A DNA stretch of 64,000 bases, taken from positions 94,922,001 through 94,986,000 of the forward strand of contig CM034546.1 in NCBI GenBank assembly GCA_020055645.1, given 5' to 3'. Every line of letters starts with the position of its first letter. Within the stretch, counting starts at the first letter, position 1. This document shows, one piece after another, positions 37,837-51,937 of this stretch. The notes under the pieces were generated by a model. It did not search any database. It saw nothing but the letters and a program-made list of their open reading frames with translations, and was not told where the DNA came from. A program made the position numbers and the translations under genes. Origin of the DNA: Tomocerus qinae. Lineage: Eukaryota; Arthropoda; Collembola; Entomobryomorpha; Tomoceridae.

Positions 37837-38975
37837 TACCGGGTGTCTGATAATTACATGAAAGTGTTCTAAGTCCTATAACTCCTGAACAGAGGCTGCT
37901 ATGAAAATGAGATAACCACCATTGAAAAGACAATCGTATTTTCAACAAAATGGGTTATAAAAATAATTTTGGTGAGTCTTATTACAGGGTCAGCATTTCG
38001 ACAAAAAAATATCAAAATAGCCTATAATTGTGTGTATACTTGACATAATTGGAACGGTGACACTTTTAGGAATAGTAACTTAAGCTTTCGATGATAATGA
38101 AAAGTGATAGATAACATTCAAAAGAGTACGAAAATAGTTATAAAACTATTTTACCCCTCTTGGTTTAGACATTAGACGTTTAGAAAAAATTAAGACTTTA
38201 AACACCACATTGGCATATTGAAAGAGCGAAATTAAAGACATTTTATCGTCCGAAGGAAACCAAACGTCTCAGGTCTTTAATAAATTGTTTACATCAGTCT
38301 GTAGCTGATGCAGAATGAATTTCCTTTTGGATTTTTCTGAGCTAGCCCGATTGGGTTCCAATGATCATTATTTAAAGGTAATGAACTAATGCAACATTTA
38401 AGAGATGCAGAATTTTCTGAAAAAAGAACACTTGGTCTGAGAGCTGCCCTTCAAGACAAATAATTTTAACTGTAAATCAGAATCCTAAACGATGGACTAG
38501 TGTCTAGAGGAACGACTGGAACGGCCCAGCACTTTTAGTAGTTTTTACAGCTTTGTTAAAATTTGTGCAGTTATTGTTGCTTTGTCAAGTGACTTTAACA
38601 AACTTTTACTCAACAACTTAGTCTAAATGGTGGTCTTTGAAACCCAAGAATGTCATTTCAACAGGTTTTTAATGGCTTCAATCTGCATTTTATTCAATCG
38701 CAATTCGGTTGAAAAATCGTTACCAAAATCACAGAAGACGGAAGCGAATTAAATAAGTAATTTTGTGTTTATTTGAGATTTTTAACAATGGAAATTGGCC
38801 TTTGACTTTCCCATTTTTAATGTGTGTAACGAAGGTTTTTAAAAATTATTATTATAGCCCATTTTGTTGAAAATACGATTGTCTTTCCTATGGTGGTTAT
38901 CTCATTTTCATAGCAGCCTCTGTTCAGGAGTTACAGGGCTTAGAACACTTTCAAGTATTTATCAGACAGCCTGTA
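37837..38975. mobile_element. 1.14-kb non-autonomous TIR element
   Basis: Ends TACCGGGTGTCTGATAATTA (left) and, inverted, TACAGGCTGTCTGATAAATA (right). The inverted arms run about 140 bp: GAAAGTGTTCTAAG, GAACAGAGGCTGCTATGAAA, AAAGACAATCGTATTTTCAA and CAAAATGGG all recur inverted at 38860-38960. The interior has no transposase-like frame. The outer motif resembles the foldback at 9463-9952. Confidence 0.82.
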
Positions 38976-41710
38976 CATACGTAAGTATACTGTTACTCCT
39001 ATTACTCATCGCTTAAGCTTACGTGTACTGTGCTTACTTGATCTCTGCTTTCCGTACCCATGGACGGTATTGTTATACTATGCTGACGGTATCTTAGGGG
39101 CACTGAAAGACTCATCTTTTTGCAACCGAAAATAGATAAACATTTATTTACAGTGAGTAGTAGTGTTTCAACATTCTCACCTTTAAACCTGATTTTGCAT
39201 TTCATATTTCATTGAGACAATGTTCTCTTTTTGGTGACAAAGGGGATACGAATGGACAAAACATTAGGCAAATACTTTTCACAGATAGGATAGGACTTTT
39301 AATATAGTAAAATTGCTACACAAGTGTGGTAAGTAACATTTTATGGTTCGTAAATAATATTTTAGATCAAATCATTTTCAATTTAATTAATATTTGTAGA
39401 AATTCAATAGAACGTTTGATAACAATTTTATCGTACCTATTTCTATAAACATGAATGCCAGAATAAATAGATGCTTAGTTTTCAAGCAACATCTATTGCT
39501 CTATTACTTAGTAAATTACTATATGGTTTAATGATATTGAAAATATTATCTCGGTTCCTTTTCCCTTAAGTTCTATTTGCTAATTTATGTTGTGTATTCA
39601 ATAAAGGACTGTAGATACATTAAATATTATTTCATTTCAATTAGTTTCATTCAGGGCGTTACCATTTTCCAAAATCCAGAGATCAAAAGCGTCACACAGT
39701 GTACTACGTAGAATACAGATGAGATATCCAAGAAAGATAAATTGTGTGTCATGTGTGGATGTATGTATATTGTACTAATCTTTCTAAGAACTCTCCAGGT
39801 GTACATAGGTAGGGATTAGTAGATTAAAATTAATATTAAGTTTAAGTTACATTTATTTTGCCTGTGATTATCCTCATTGTGTGTACGTATACTTGAACAT
39901 AAATGCAAGAATAAATTAAAGGTTTGATTACTCGAACTTCTGTTAAACGATGAAAATAGTGCAAGTCAAGTGTATTTATTAGTCTAAAAAAGGTAGCGTC
40001 TAAGCAGAAACTTTGGCATTCTTTAAGTGTAAACTTATTCAACCTCTACATTAGATAGCGGGGCAAGTCTATATGCACTGTGAATCTGATGTCATTTTGT
40101 CATTCCGTTGCAGCAGCGCGTTCTTGTTTGGATTTCATTCACCCGGCTGTATCATAGACATTGTTCTGCTGCACCATTCACTCACAAAATCTTTAAAATT
40201 CAGTTCGTCAGTTTTTATTGTTGATTTTCCTCACTTACGGAAAGTCATTGACTGAATCAAAATAAGTTCCAGTTCATTACATGGGCACAACAAATATTTA
40301 AGTGCTACAACTACAATGACGAACTTCGTGTGTGAATTAATTTTAACGACTTCATTTTCATTACCTGCAGTCGGATTTCTTACGTCAAGGTAAGCACGAT
40401 TGTAATACTTTAATAACAATAAAATTCATTATTTACGTAACAAATAAGATAAAATAGAAATATCACCCATAATAATATTATGACATTAGTAATGAAATTA
40501 TACCCGTACAAAGGGGTGTCACATTTTAATGTTGAATGTACTTTCAACTTTACACAGATTACACACTGCACGTGGAACATGCCACACATACATTACAGTA
40601 TAGCACCTCGCTTCGTTTCGTCTATAGTTCATTGTTGTTGACATTTGCTAATAAAGCTCATTAGTTTATTTCACCATAATGATCCTCTAAATGATCCTAA
40701 TAATTTCGACCACTTTTATCAACATATATGTTGTACACTGCACTGATTCTGATTAATTTAACCTTTTCCGCAGTCTTTACTACATATAATGCAACCGTTT
40801 TCCGTATAAAGGATGTATACCTCTTATAATGCCCAATAATATAGGTAAAAAGACTTGGGAGGTTTGGTTTAACATATTATATGGAACTAATAACTAACAT
40901 TAGGGTTTTATTGCCAACAGGTTTCATTCTTGGAACGAAGACCCCACATGAACTGGAAACATGAAATCAGATCTCTCCCGCATCCTACATTATTCAGATT
41001 CAGGAGACACAGACACGCCTTCTCAAATCTTTGACTTGGCCACACACACAGTAATTGGAGTAAATGCTTCTAAGAAAAACAAAACACAATATCTCTACAT
41101 GAATTGTGATGTATTATTTAGCCGCTGTGCACACAGCTGTGTCCGTTGTTAGTTAAATAATATAATTTACATAGACTCAGGCCATTTCTTTGTATACATA
41201 TCTTTTCAGTAAAGTCTGATATTTTCATTTCCAATACATAAAGTAGCTTAATATTTATCGTACATAATACCGACTTTGTTACAGTATATTGTTGTATATT
41301 ACTTCATTGAGGGGACGAATTTGAATGTAATTTATGAATATTAATGGGAGTATCAAAATAAATGATTAAATTGTGATGAAAAACGGAATGTCTACCTAAA
41401 AATGTAACCAAGTTGCAGCGATAGCAAAAACCTTATTGTAGATTAGCATTGCATGAAAATTGTCTAGATAAATAGTGATTCCAATTGACACAATTGACAG
41501 CTAAGCACAGGCTTTTGGGAAGCATCTCGTTGTTAGTAAACAATATTAGTTCCAAGACTTTGAAATTATGTATAGGAATACGCTATAACAATTCTGCGGT
41601 TCATTTAGGTCAAATGATGGTGCGGCCGAATAAACTTCATTTTTGTAATCAGGCTGGGTTTGGAGAACCACATCTTAGGGTGGGGCGCCCCAACCGCCTC
41701 ACCCTACCAA

Positions 41711-41735
41711 CCTAACCTAACATAACCTAACCTAA
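41711..41735 (+). repeat. Short CCTAA (telomere-like) tract
   Basis: CCTAACCTAACATAACCTAA then CCTAA. TTAGG is the ancestral arthropod telomere repeat. Four good units with one imperfect unit; too short to be an actual telomere. Confidence 0.5.
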
Positions 41736-43005
41736 TTTATGATAATCTCACCAAATCCATGGAAAAACGATCTACTTTTTAGGAAGGTTGTTTTTCCATG
41801 CACCAAATCTAAGGATAAGGCGGGTATGGATCCCCACCATATAAGGATGGGGCCTTTTAGTCTTGCCGAGCTAAGTGTTATAATTTCTCAACCTAAACCA
41901 TGAATGTTGGTTTGTTGGTAGTATATAGAACATAAAAAATAATTCTCTCTCATTTTTCCTTCTTGTGGTGACAGTTAATATAGTGCCGTATGAATGCCAT
42001 CTTTTCCTGTTCATCATCGTCTTTATAATGTTTACAAATATTAAGTCATATTCAACCGAAAGCATTTATTTTTTGATCTAAATGGTTTCATTTTACTTCT
42101 TTAGACTTTACTTTAAGCACTGTTATATGTTACCTTGTAAGGTGTGAAAAGTTGTATTTCTCTGCCAAAGTAGCTATCTATAAATCCCTGAAATACATAA
42201 ATGCATTTTTAAAGTAAATTTGCTTCAAATTGTCAGTTCTGTCAATATGCCATGGATTAAAGGTAAATGCAGCGCAAATAAACTAGGCATCCCATTCTGC
42301 AAATGTGACACTATAAAGGTACTTTGGAAATATATAGTAATTCCAGTCATTGAAAAATTCCGTTCAAATTGGGGAAATTCAAAGATTTATTCATGGATTT
42401 TTTAGTACCTATGGGGTCTAGTTAAAACATATCTCCATCGGGGAAATATTCTGCTTTTCTCAATTGTGATTCACATGGTAAGCAATATATTTTTTTCCTA
42501 TTAAAAATAGTTCAATGCACTCTAAAACAATAAGGTGAACATTTTCATCTGTCAACTAATCTGATTCGACATGTTGGCATTTACCTTACGTATTCGTTCA
42601 TTTGAATCATTTGTTAAACATTTTTTAACTTTAGACTCATCTAATAATATCAACATTAAGTGCCTTAGCTCATTACCAAGATTGGTTATTTACAAAAGAT
42701 GATGACGGCAAATTCGTCCTCAATTCAGGTGTTTGAGAATTAATTGTGTAAGCGTGCAGTTTTTTCATGAAAATTTTAATAAATGTTCCCTTATATGCAA
42801 ATATCTCCAGATACCTTAATTATGAGGATTTTTTGCCTAATTTTGGAAGGGATCTCTTTGGCTGCTTCATATTTTTTAAGCAGAGGACTCAGAAATGTAA
42901 ACTTTAATTATTTCACCATAAATGTTTAAAGATACGTTAAAAAAAATAAAAAACAATAACTATGAGTAAGAAATTATTTTGTATATTTTTTAGAATTCTC
43001 CTGCT

Positions 43006-44822
43006 ATGTTAAATATTTGTTTGGTTCTTCAGTTAGCTAGTACTCTAACAGCATGGCTGTTAAGATATATCATCGTCATTGTACTTGTGGATTACAGAAC
43101 ATACCTCCAAGATAAACATCTCCCCGTGATTTATTTGTACCTATTTCTACCGATTTTCTTTCTATTATTTGTCGTGGAATGGGCGGTGATAATGGGAATA
43201 CGGCGTGACATAGTGCAATGCAAAATGTCACAGACTATCTATTCTTTAAGGTCTAACTTTTCTGACGCTTTGTTTATAGAGAAGCCTCGAGTTTATAATT
43301 CCACTGATATAATTTATGGTAAGAATAGGGTATAATAGTATTAGCAGATAGTAATTTGTGTGCTAATAAAGTTTTGGCATTTATGTTATCCTGTCAATTC
43401 CGTAAAAAGATGAAACAGATCGTATAGGAGAAGGATGGTCTTCACAAGTTTTCAGAGGAGAATTGATTAATGGAAATTCTCAATTTTCTGTGGCCATTAA
43501 AAAGCTGAAAACAAATTGCACTGAAGAATATGATTTAATTTTTGCTGAAATTAACGCACTGAAATACGTTGGAAAAAACAATCACGTGGTAGAATTCTTC
43601 GGTGTTTATTTAAATCGAATAGACCATGGTACACTATAAACCTTTTCTATTTAAATACGCTATTGTTTTGCTTTTCACATATATTCCTAATTACTAATAA
43701 TTTGATTTTAGGAAGTATTGTATCGTTAATACTGGAATTTTGTTCTAATGGAGATTTGCAAACATTTTTAGTGAAGCATAAACATCTCTTTGTACGTCAA
43801 AATAATGTTTTAGAATGTGATAAGCGGTCATAGTAAGAATTATTATGGATTCTTTGAAATTGTAAATCGTAATCCCATTCATGGATGTATTGGGTACACA
43901 ACTAAGCTGTATAATGTTCATTTTTGTAGGTACTACACAAATATTACCGAGCCAGATTGTTCTATAAAAGAATTGTTTCGATTTTGACATGAAATTGCTT
44001 TAGGAATGGAATATCTATCTTCAAGAAAAGTTCGTTTACAAATCAGTTTTAATGCTACAGTAATTTATTCCGTTGTATTATACTTAAGAAGGCAACTAAC
44101 GGAGGGCAATTAATGAAATTTATGATATTACATGGCATAATGTTTTAAATTAGGTAATACACGGGGACTTGCATCCCGTAATATTTTGTTGGACGAAAAT
44201 ATGATCGCAAAGATAAGTGATTTTGGCTTATCTTTGCATCTGTACAGATACATGACATATTCAAGATGTAGTCAGTACGAAGAGGTTAGATTTTAATAAT
44301 TTCTTTTGCTCATTTCTCGTCGAAATTAGCATTGCATAAAATAATAATAATGATCTGATTGAATAGAAACCTCTACCCTGGAGATGGATGTCCATTGAGG
44401 CTTTGGAAGATTTCAAATTTTCCGAAAAATCAGATGTTTGGAGTTATTGACACTTTATGAAATATTTACTCTTGGTAAAATGCCTTTTTTGGAAGTTGCT
44501 TGGAGCCCCTCTTTGGTAGAAGATTTAAAATCAGGGAAATTGAAACTTGAACATCCACACTGGGAAACACAAACAATGTAAGTGGTAGTCGGGTTTCGAA
44601 ACAATCACATCTTGTATTCATATTATAATGCGATCAGCAGACCAAATATGCTAATGAATAGAAAATAATGCCATCAAAATATTTTGTAGAGGACACCTAA
44701 TGGATGCTTGTCTTAATCACGATGAAGCTAAAAGACCGAGATTTTCTGATATCGTTGTGATTTTGCAGAACTGTTTTCACGATACCTTGTCAAATCATTT
44801 TCAGTGCTTGTCTACAGTGTAA
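43006..44822 (+). pseudogene. Broken receptor tyrosine kinase, PVR/Torso-like
   Basis: Membrane segment (VIYLYLFLPIFFLLFVVEWA) followed by a tyrosine kinase domain over several exons (43006-43318, 43410-43628, 43712-about 43831, about 43930-44030, 44156 onward). Conserved: IGEGWSSQVF (Gly loop), VAIKKLK (catalytic Lys), AEINAL (helix C Glu), LILEFCSNGDL (hinge), HGDL and SRNILLDEN (catalytic loop), ISDFGLS, PWRWMSIEAL, EKSDVWSY, YEIFTLGKMPF and ACLNHDEAKRPRF. Lesions: in-frame TGA at 43985-43987 before HEIALGMEYL; a 1-bp loss at about 44173 between HGDL and SRN; a frame break at about 44446 inside SYG-TLYEIF. The HGDL form of the catalytic loop also occurs in insect PVR kinases. No Ig domains lie upstream. 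A sequencing error could explain one lesion but hardly three. Confidence 0.75.
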
Positions 44823-45729
44823 ATAATATGATTTACTAATTTTTATAACTATCTTACTTAAATTATGTTATTAGCTATTCAGTTACATCGAAGAATAGAC
44901 TTTGGGCAGCCAGATAAATGTATAGTTAGTACTTATGACGCTTTAATTGTGTACAGGATGGTATAATAAATTAATTATCATCTACTTTACTTGGCATTTA
45001 TTATCGGATTTCCCAATTTTCATGAAGGAAAACTTGATTATAATTTACTATCAATAATAACCAGTTGAGATTTACGAGGTGGTACTTGCACTTCTTCTGT
45101 GACCAAAATACAATAAAAATCATAATAGTTGATATTGCATAGTGTAGTTAAACTGCCAAAAATGTCTCCATTATCTGCTGAAATAATACAATTGATTTCA
45201 ATTAGTAAATTGGTAAGTATTCCATACCCATATAATATATTTACATGTTTGTTTACTGAAATTAATTATAGCTCATAAGTATATTGTTTGATGTGCAAGA
45301 TATCTTCATCAAATGATCTGCTGACTACATTATACATTATTCTGAGAGGAGTAATCTATTCTGATGGAAATGGTAATTTTAAGTGAATTTACTTCTAACA
45401 TTATTCCGAAATTCAACAAAGAATAATAAGAATGAATTAATTCTAAAGAATTCATTTGTATGTGTTTTTCTTTGGAATGCCTAATACTTTTCATGCTATT
45501 TTTAACTAAAACAAATTGATTCCATCGTTGGACTTATGTATAGATTGTTTAATCGTGCCAGCATCCGTTTCCTTACAATCAATATCTGGAGATCTAGTAG
45601 TGCTTTATTTACTTGGAGGAATTTCGGAGGTTCGTTCATAAAAAAGCGGAGAAACTTTGCTCTTCCTTACATATTAAATGAGGTCGTGACCATGGACAAT
45701 AGTTTCAAAGCTAAACCTTTTCTTTTCAG
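44823..45729. other. Gap between the two kinase loci
   Basis: May contain upstream exons of the pseudokinase gene. Candidates are an ATG exon at about 45162-45212 ending in a GTAAGT donor, and a segment at about 45299-45372 (SSNDLLTTLYIILRG) with plausible splice ends. I cannot join them confidently. Confidence 0.3.
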
Positions 45730-47532
45730 TTAAAATTGAAATATTATTATATTTTCTCATTGCTGACTCTGAGCAGGGAAATTATTGCTCTTGGACAATT
45801 CTTAGCTACCGAGACACCAACATTTGCCACTTTGTCCTTCTTGTCCTCAATATTTATACTTTATAGTGTCCAACGAGTTTCTGCTGTAATCAGCTCATTG
45901 CACTTGGCACAGCAGAATTTTCTAGATGAAAAACAAATTGTTTTAACTGTGAATGAAATAAGTGCATTCAGAATGGGAATCCCTCGACTGGAATCGAATT
46001 GGGAAGGAAATGGAAATAATAAAGCTAAAGATTCCGTTACAATGCCCTATGACAAAAAATACGAAGTTTCCTACCAACGATTGAATATTTGTGAGTTTTT
46101 CATGACCATTAAATTCATACGCAAACTAGTTACTAGAGGCTGGTATATATATTGATATATACCAGCCTAGAATATTAAATATATACAGGTAATTACATAG
46201 AATATTGGAAGTTTTTTCTGTGAATTCTATTTGTAACTGGGTTATTTTTTGTGGCCAATATTAACAGTAGACTACAAGTCATACCTCGAAGATGGCTTTT
46301 ACGGACGTTCCTATAAAGCTTTATACTTTGATAAAAACAGGAAAACCACAGTCAACCTTCAGAAAAACAAACCTAACATACGCACATCTGAATTTAAGTC
46401 TTTCCTGCGTCAATTAAAAGTCATGATGTCGGTTGATCAGCATGAAAACATTGTTAAACTATTTGGAGCATGTACAAACGATATTTCTCAAGGTAAATCT
46501 TAAAATCTTACCTGACAAGCAAACGCTATGTATATTTAGTATATCATCACATCACTATGTAACTACTGTATAAATACATACACTATTCACAAAATATGAG
46601 AATTTATGCGTCTGTAGGAAAGCTGTACATAATAACGGAATATTTTGAAAATGGAAATCTGTCCAATTTTCTACGTGCAAATAAGGAACTGTTTTGTGAT
46701 CAATTGATCCTAGATGATAAAAATTGTCATCCAGAGAGCAGCTTAAATTCTTTGCACTTAGTCCGTTGGTCTTATGAGATTGCTTGTGCTATGAAGTTTT
46801 TACATGACAAGCATGTAAGGCTAAATATTTTGCTACTCTCTTCTAGCTGTACTTATTCCTGTGAAACGGCTAATTGCATTGCTTTAATTTTAGATACGCC
46901 ATGGTGCTTTGTGCTGCAAAAATGTTTTGTTGACCTCTGATAGAACAGCGAAATTAACCGATTTTAACATCGCTCCATATATGTTTTGCGACAATAGTTC
47001 TGTACTGGAAATTACTGAAACGGATACAGTAATATTAATTCTTCAGTTAAACTCTAGCAAAAAATAATATCGCAATTTTTGTGTATAAATTGAGCATTGT
47101 AATCTTTGGACTTCACAGAATAATTGGCCGTGGCGACATTTTGCAGTCGAATGTTTCAATAGCTCTTCATTCGATTTTGCGAATGATATTTGGTCGTATG
47201 GAGTAACAACATGGGAAATATTTTCTAGTGCGGAAGTACCCTACTCGGATGTTCTTGTTCCATTTGGTCTTTTCCAAAGACTTGTGAAAGGTCATCGATT
47301 GGATGCTCCAAAGCATTCAACAAAAGAGATGTAAGAAAACTAAAAACTAAATTTTGTATATTATAATGGCAGATAAAGGTTGTTTTGTTTCTGCCTATGT
47401 TGGTTAGATACAATTTGATGAACCGATGCTGGCTGGCAGAACCGTCTCAAAGAATCAGTTTTGACTTCATTTGCAATTTTATGTTTAAAATTTCTATGCC
47501 AAAAAGAAGGACAATTGCTGTGGACTTTTAAT
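45730..47532 (+). CDS. Receptor pseudokinase, PVR/Torso-like, 5' end unresolved
   Basis: Exons 45730-46090, 46268-46492, 46618-46814, 46894-47028, 47119-47330, 47409-47532 join with consistent phases. A strong TTTTCTTTTCAG acceptor precedes 45730, so exons are missing upstream. Order: membrane segment (FATLSFLSSIFILYSVQRV), juxtamembrane (YEVSYQRLNI), Gly loop degraded to LEDGFYGRSYKA, N/L at the VAIK position (TTVNLQ), YIITEYFENGNLSNFL (hinge), a short insert, VRWSYEIACAMKFLH, then IRHGALCCKNVLL where kinases have HRDLAARN (Asp to Ala). TDFNIA replaces DFG. DIWSYGVTTWEIF, RCWLAEPSQRISF and a stop complete the C-lobe. ATP-binding Lys, catalytic Asp and DFG Gly are all lost while the frame is intact, so it is a pseudokinase rather than a fresh pseudogene. 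The neighbour upstream is a broken paralogue. Confidence 0.75.
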
Positions 47533-47819
47533 AAATTGTTATGTCTCTTAAAGTTAATTTGAGTCACTCTTGGATAGTTGCATATTTATTTACAAAGCAT
47601 CATTCTTTTTGTTGTAGCGGCACATAGAAATTAAGAGCACGACTTTAAAAAACTAACTCTCAATGAAAATAGATGTACAGGCGTTATTTAGGGCAGTTTA
47701 AGCATTGTTCTTGCGGTCATTACAGAAATATAGGAGTTAAATTATCAAAAGGAAAATAACCAATGAAAACGAGTAAAAGAGACAATAAAAAATCAGTTTT
47801 TATAATTTTTATTTCTAAG

Positions 47820-49716
47820 TCATAAGTTTTGTAAATGTAGAGTTCCTCCTCCGGTGTGTTCCTGTTTTCTTTTTTCAGCTTCCATTCGATAATTTGGAGC
47901 ATTATAAAAGAGCACTAAAAGAGATGTTACGCAGGCCACAACAGCCATTCCAATTAAAGCATTTTTCATATTTTTTGGTGGATCTGCCGATGTAGACTCA
48001 TCTCTAAGATTATCTGCAGCAATTATGAAAATTACACTCAAAGCTTGGCCACCGACCCAGAGTGAAGAGATAGCACTACTTGGAGGAACAGGATAAGTGC
48101 ATTCAATGCCCAGTTCTAGTGCTACTGGGAGCAATGCAAACGACCAAATTCCCAGAAAGGCACAAACAACGCAAATCCCAACGTAAAAATTCGTTTTTAC
48201 AACAAATATAAATGCAATGTAAGATAGCGCCAGTAAAGGAGTCAGAATTTTCAGAACAATTTTGTGTTGCTTCGTCTTGTCAAGCAAAGGGCCGCAGATT
48301 CCAGCTCCAACACATCCAGCAGCAATCAATGTAATTCCAAATATTCCAGCATCATCGTCAGAGTACCCGTAAGGATTTACTATTTGATTGATTAACGACG
48401 AAAATGCATTGAAAAAAGACACGAAGACAGAAAATGCGATAAACAACAGCCAAAAGTTTTTGTTTGAAGATGTTTTCTTTATGGATACCCAGAAGGGTTC
48501 GTCTTTTGCTTCCGCTAACGCAATAGCTGCTGATGCAGAAGGTGGAGTCGGAGGTTCGTCTGAAGTTATGAATGCTGGCAATAATGCGACACTTGCAATT
48601 GCAGCAACAATCAGCAACTAAAATAACAAAAACCTGTATTACCCTTTAAACATGCAGTGACAATTTTAATGCATAAGAAATTGTTTGAATTTGAGTGATT
48701 GATGCTGCCAATTCAAAAATTACAGCGTAAAGATTTCTTACTGTCTTTGGCATGTCTTGACTGGAATTACAAATTGATGGGATGAGAAACATCGCCACGG
48801 CTGCACCTAAAGCGCTTGCTGGGATAAAATAAAAGTTGTGCTAATTTCCTGAAACCATTACAATTAAAAAGCTCACTATTGATAAAATAAGAAAATGCAA
48901 GATTTGTTATTTTCTCACAAACACTTCCTATCATTGTCGCTGTCGCCCTGCTTGACTCACTGAACCAAACTGCTGCATATTTCGGTGGTGCGTTTAGGAA
49001 GAAAGGTTGTCCTAAAGATGCAATAAAATGCCCTATTAGGATTATCACCAACCGGGTTACATATCCATTTTCAGTGCTTTCTGAAAATGACCCAAAGTAA
49101 CGCATCCAAGTCCCCACAGCATTGAGAACTCCGCCAAATATTAACTGCAAACATGAGACACAAAGATCAACAGCCATTCAGTTAACGAAACTAAAGTTAG
49201 GGTGTAGAAAGAGTAGCCCTTAAACAAGTGCATTCATTACTTACGGCTTTCTTTATCCCCCATTTCTCAAATGCATAGCCACTGAAGGAAGACATGATCA
49301 CATATCCTGAAATAATAATATTATGGTAAATACGTATCAGAAGATTAGGGGCAATACTTTTGCTCAAACAATATTAACCTAAGTAGGTTTATGAAATCGA
49401 GGTACATTGTTATTTCAAAGGTAGAGATACCTATGAAATAAATGATGGCTGTCAAGTTTACTACTGTTTCCCCACAGTTAAGCCACTTTTTCGAAATGTC
49501 TGTGACAGCAGCAAAGGTTAGCCATACGATATTAGTTGAGATATTCAAAATGCATATTGTCAGCAAACCAATCCATCGGCGTTTGTACATAAAATATGAA
49601 TCATTTGTGGTTGCAGACTTGTTTGGTACCACTAGTGATCCTGGGTTGAAACCTGCCGAAAATTCGTCAGGATCTGGAATATATCCTCGGTTGCTTTGTG
49701 AATTATGAGAATTCAT
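47820..49716 (-). CDS. SLC49/FLVCR-like major facilitator transporter
   Basis: Exons 49716-49431, 49306-49245, 49144-48919, 48818-48742, 48617-47820; 1,449 nt, 482 aa in frame. Twelve-helix MFS layout. The first helix follows YKRRWIGLLTICILN, typical of the family. GYAFEKWGIKKA sits in loop 2-3. GQPFFLNAPPKYAAVWF is the conserved helix 4-5 region, followed by FFNAFSSLINQIV (helix 7), GPLLDKTK (loop 8-9) and LELGIECTYPVPPS (helix 11 region). FLVCR/SLC49 members carry haem, choline or ethanolamine; the substrate here cannot be read from sequence. A head-to-head paralogue begins 3.2 kb away. Confidence 0.88.
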
Positions 49717-51937
49717 TGTACTGAGACTGAGATCAACCCTTAAAAAATGTCAATACAATTTACATTCAATTCCTTTGAGACATAATTCAAACGTAATTCG
49801 TACTTTTGTAGTACACTGTGCAAAGATTGAGGTGTATGATATAGCAAAGAATTAAATAACGTGACTAAATGCAAAAGAGATTGTTGTATACAACTGTTCA
49901 GACAAGAGAAGTGCAGATTTCAAATAAATATTACATTCTAAATAATTTTCACTAACTGATAATTTGTACAGTTAAAAGTTGACTGAAAACATTCAGGAAT
50001 TGTTGAGTAAAAATAAATGCTTATTTTATATCTTCAAGACAAGGTCAGAATATATTAAATAGACACAGACTTAATGTCACTGTCACCACACGGCACAATA
50101 GATCTAAGCTTCTACGAACAATAGAAGAATTCGTTCAACGTATTTTAACTGCTTTATTGTTGGCCTTATGGTTCACACTATGCGTTACTTACAATGAGCA
50201 ATAGAAACCACAAAAAATAGCTATAGGATTCAGATATTTTATTTGTGTCTTATATCTGCGAGTAGTACAGCTGCTACACAAAGGTAATCTATGATGATGA
50301 TTGTTGCAAAAGCATATATAGCTAAGCAAAGTAATAGAGTTCACAGCTAATGAGATATAACATTAATGTCTAGCTAAAGTAAGGTACTAACTCTACGATA
50401 CTAACTGCATGATATTATGTTGGAGCTATATAGTAATTTTAGTATTATATGGGATAATGTGAATGCATGGGTGGGTGGAGGTGGATGGATGTAAATTATC
50501 CATAAGCTCATGGCTTTCAGACGCATAGGATAGGTAGTGAGTAATGAGACACCGATACGCAACTATATTATGCATAACTATGAATACATACCGTATATTT
50601 GGTTAAATTGTAAAATAGTAATTATTAGTAATTAATATTATTATACATACAGCCAAGGACAAATAGCATACAAGCACTTTTGTATTCTGGGGACCTTTGC
50701 TCTCTGAATTTCATAAGATGCAATATACCTGAGCATATATAAGTTTACTTCTGCTTCTAATTCATGAGATCTTGTCTCAAGACAACCTTTTCTGCATGTT
50801 GTGTTTGCTTTTTAAAGCAAATTTTTTAATATTGCTATTTCATTAGGTTTCGGTGTAGGCTCAGACCAATACGTATATAAAGCCTTGTTTTCTGTTGTAA
50901 ATATCTGTATGAAAATGATTAACACAGTATTATTTAAATCTCAATGTTCCCCTAAAAGGTTAACTTCCAATTTCCATTTTACACTATTGCCCTCTTTATC
51001 ATGCTAGAATTAATATAGTATAGGCAAGGCATTCTAAAAGCCAAAACAACTTTTTGGGATGAACTTCATCATAATGGAGTGAGAACCATTAAATATGATT
51101 TTAATCTCACATTGGGTTGGGATTTATAGAATGATTTAATTTAGACAAAAGAACTAATGCGCATAAAGTCACGGAATTACGGAAAGAGTCCACCATTTGA
51201 ATCTCGAGGAAACTGTACCTCCAACCATCATACTAAATCTACATTACGTAATCCGACTTATGCACTTGAACGTATTGTTACATGTACGCACATCCTTTTG
51301 ACTCGAGTGCAAACCACAACAAATCAAATGATATTTTAAGTATGGTACAGCACTGAGTGATACCTACATTATAATTTTCCATTCTATCATCACTATATTT
51401 ATATACATGTTATTGTTGATTGGATTTTGATATGCTGACAAGACATATTCATTCTTCAGAATATAGTGAAGTGGTAATACAAACATGTAGTAAATACTTT
51501 CATACTGAACTGTCATTTCATTGCACAAATAATGACAAAAGACATGGATACACAAATTACTATACATACTCCCATGTATTGTTTACACATTACATAGGCA
51601 GTAATATCACTTGAATTTACAAGAGCATTACAAGAGCATGCAACTATCAAACAACGAACACCAGCGGAACCAGAAGGATTTGAGTACTGTTATCATAAAA
51701 CTTTAGTCGTTCGTGTACACTATTTTCCAGCATCATCATGCAGCTCGATGGAATCATAATTGTCGTAAATAAGTAATGGGGTTATAAGGGCAGTGAGCAT
51801 AACGTAATAAAATATTGCATCGGCTCGCAGAATACGTCGAGACAATAGTTTGATAAAATGGAGCTACAGTGAAGCTAGTAAAATATATTCCATCATGGAG
51901 AAAAAGAAATTCCAAACAATTACACTACAATCTAATG

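Larger units (their letters stand above)
37264..43005. other. Long gene-free region
   Basis: No supported gene. Contains a 1.14-kb TIR element (37837-38975), a short telomere-like tract (41711-41735) and inverted repeats around 41680-41830. A possible orphan exon lies at about 42645-42728: it follows a TTTAG acceptor, ends before GTGTTT, and reads ISTLSALAHYQDWLFTKDDD. It may belong to the broken kinase gene downstream. Confidence 0.45.

Noticed and set aside
42220..42405. 61-codon frame upstream of the broken kinase, considered as an ectodomain exon
   Set aside because: No similarity to the neighbouring paralogue and no clear acceptor or donor in phase.
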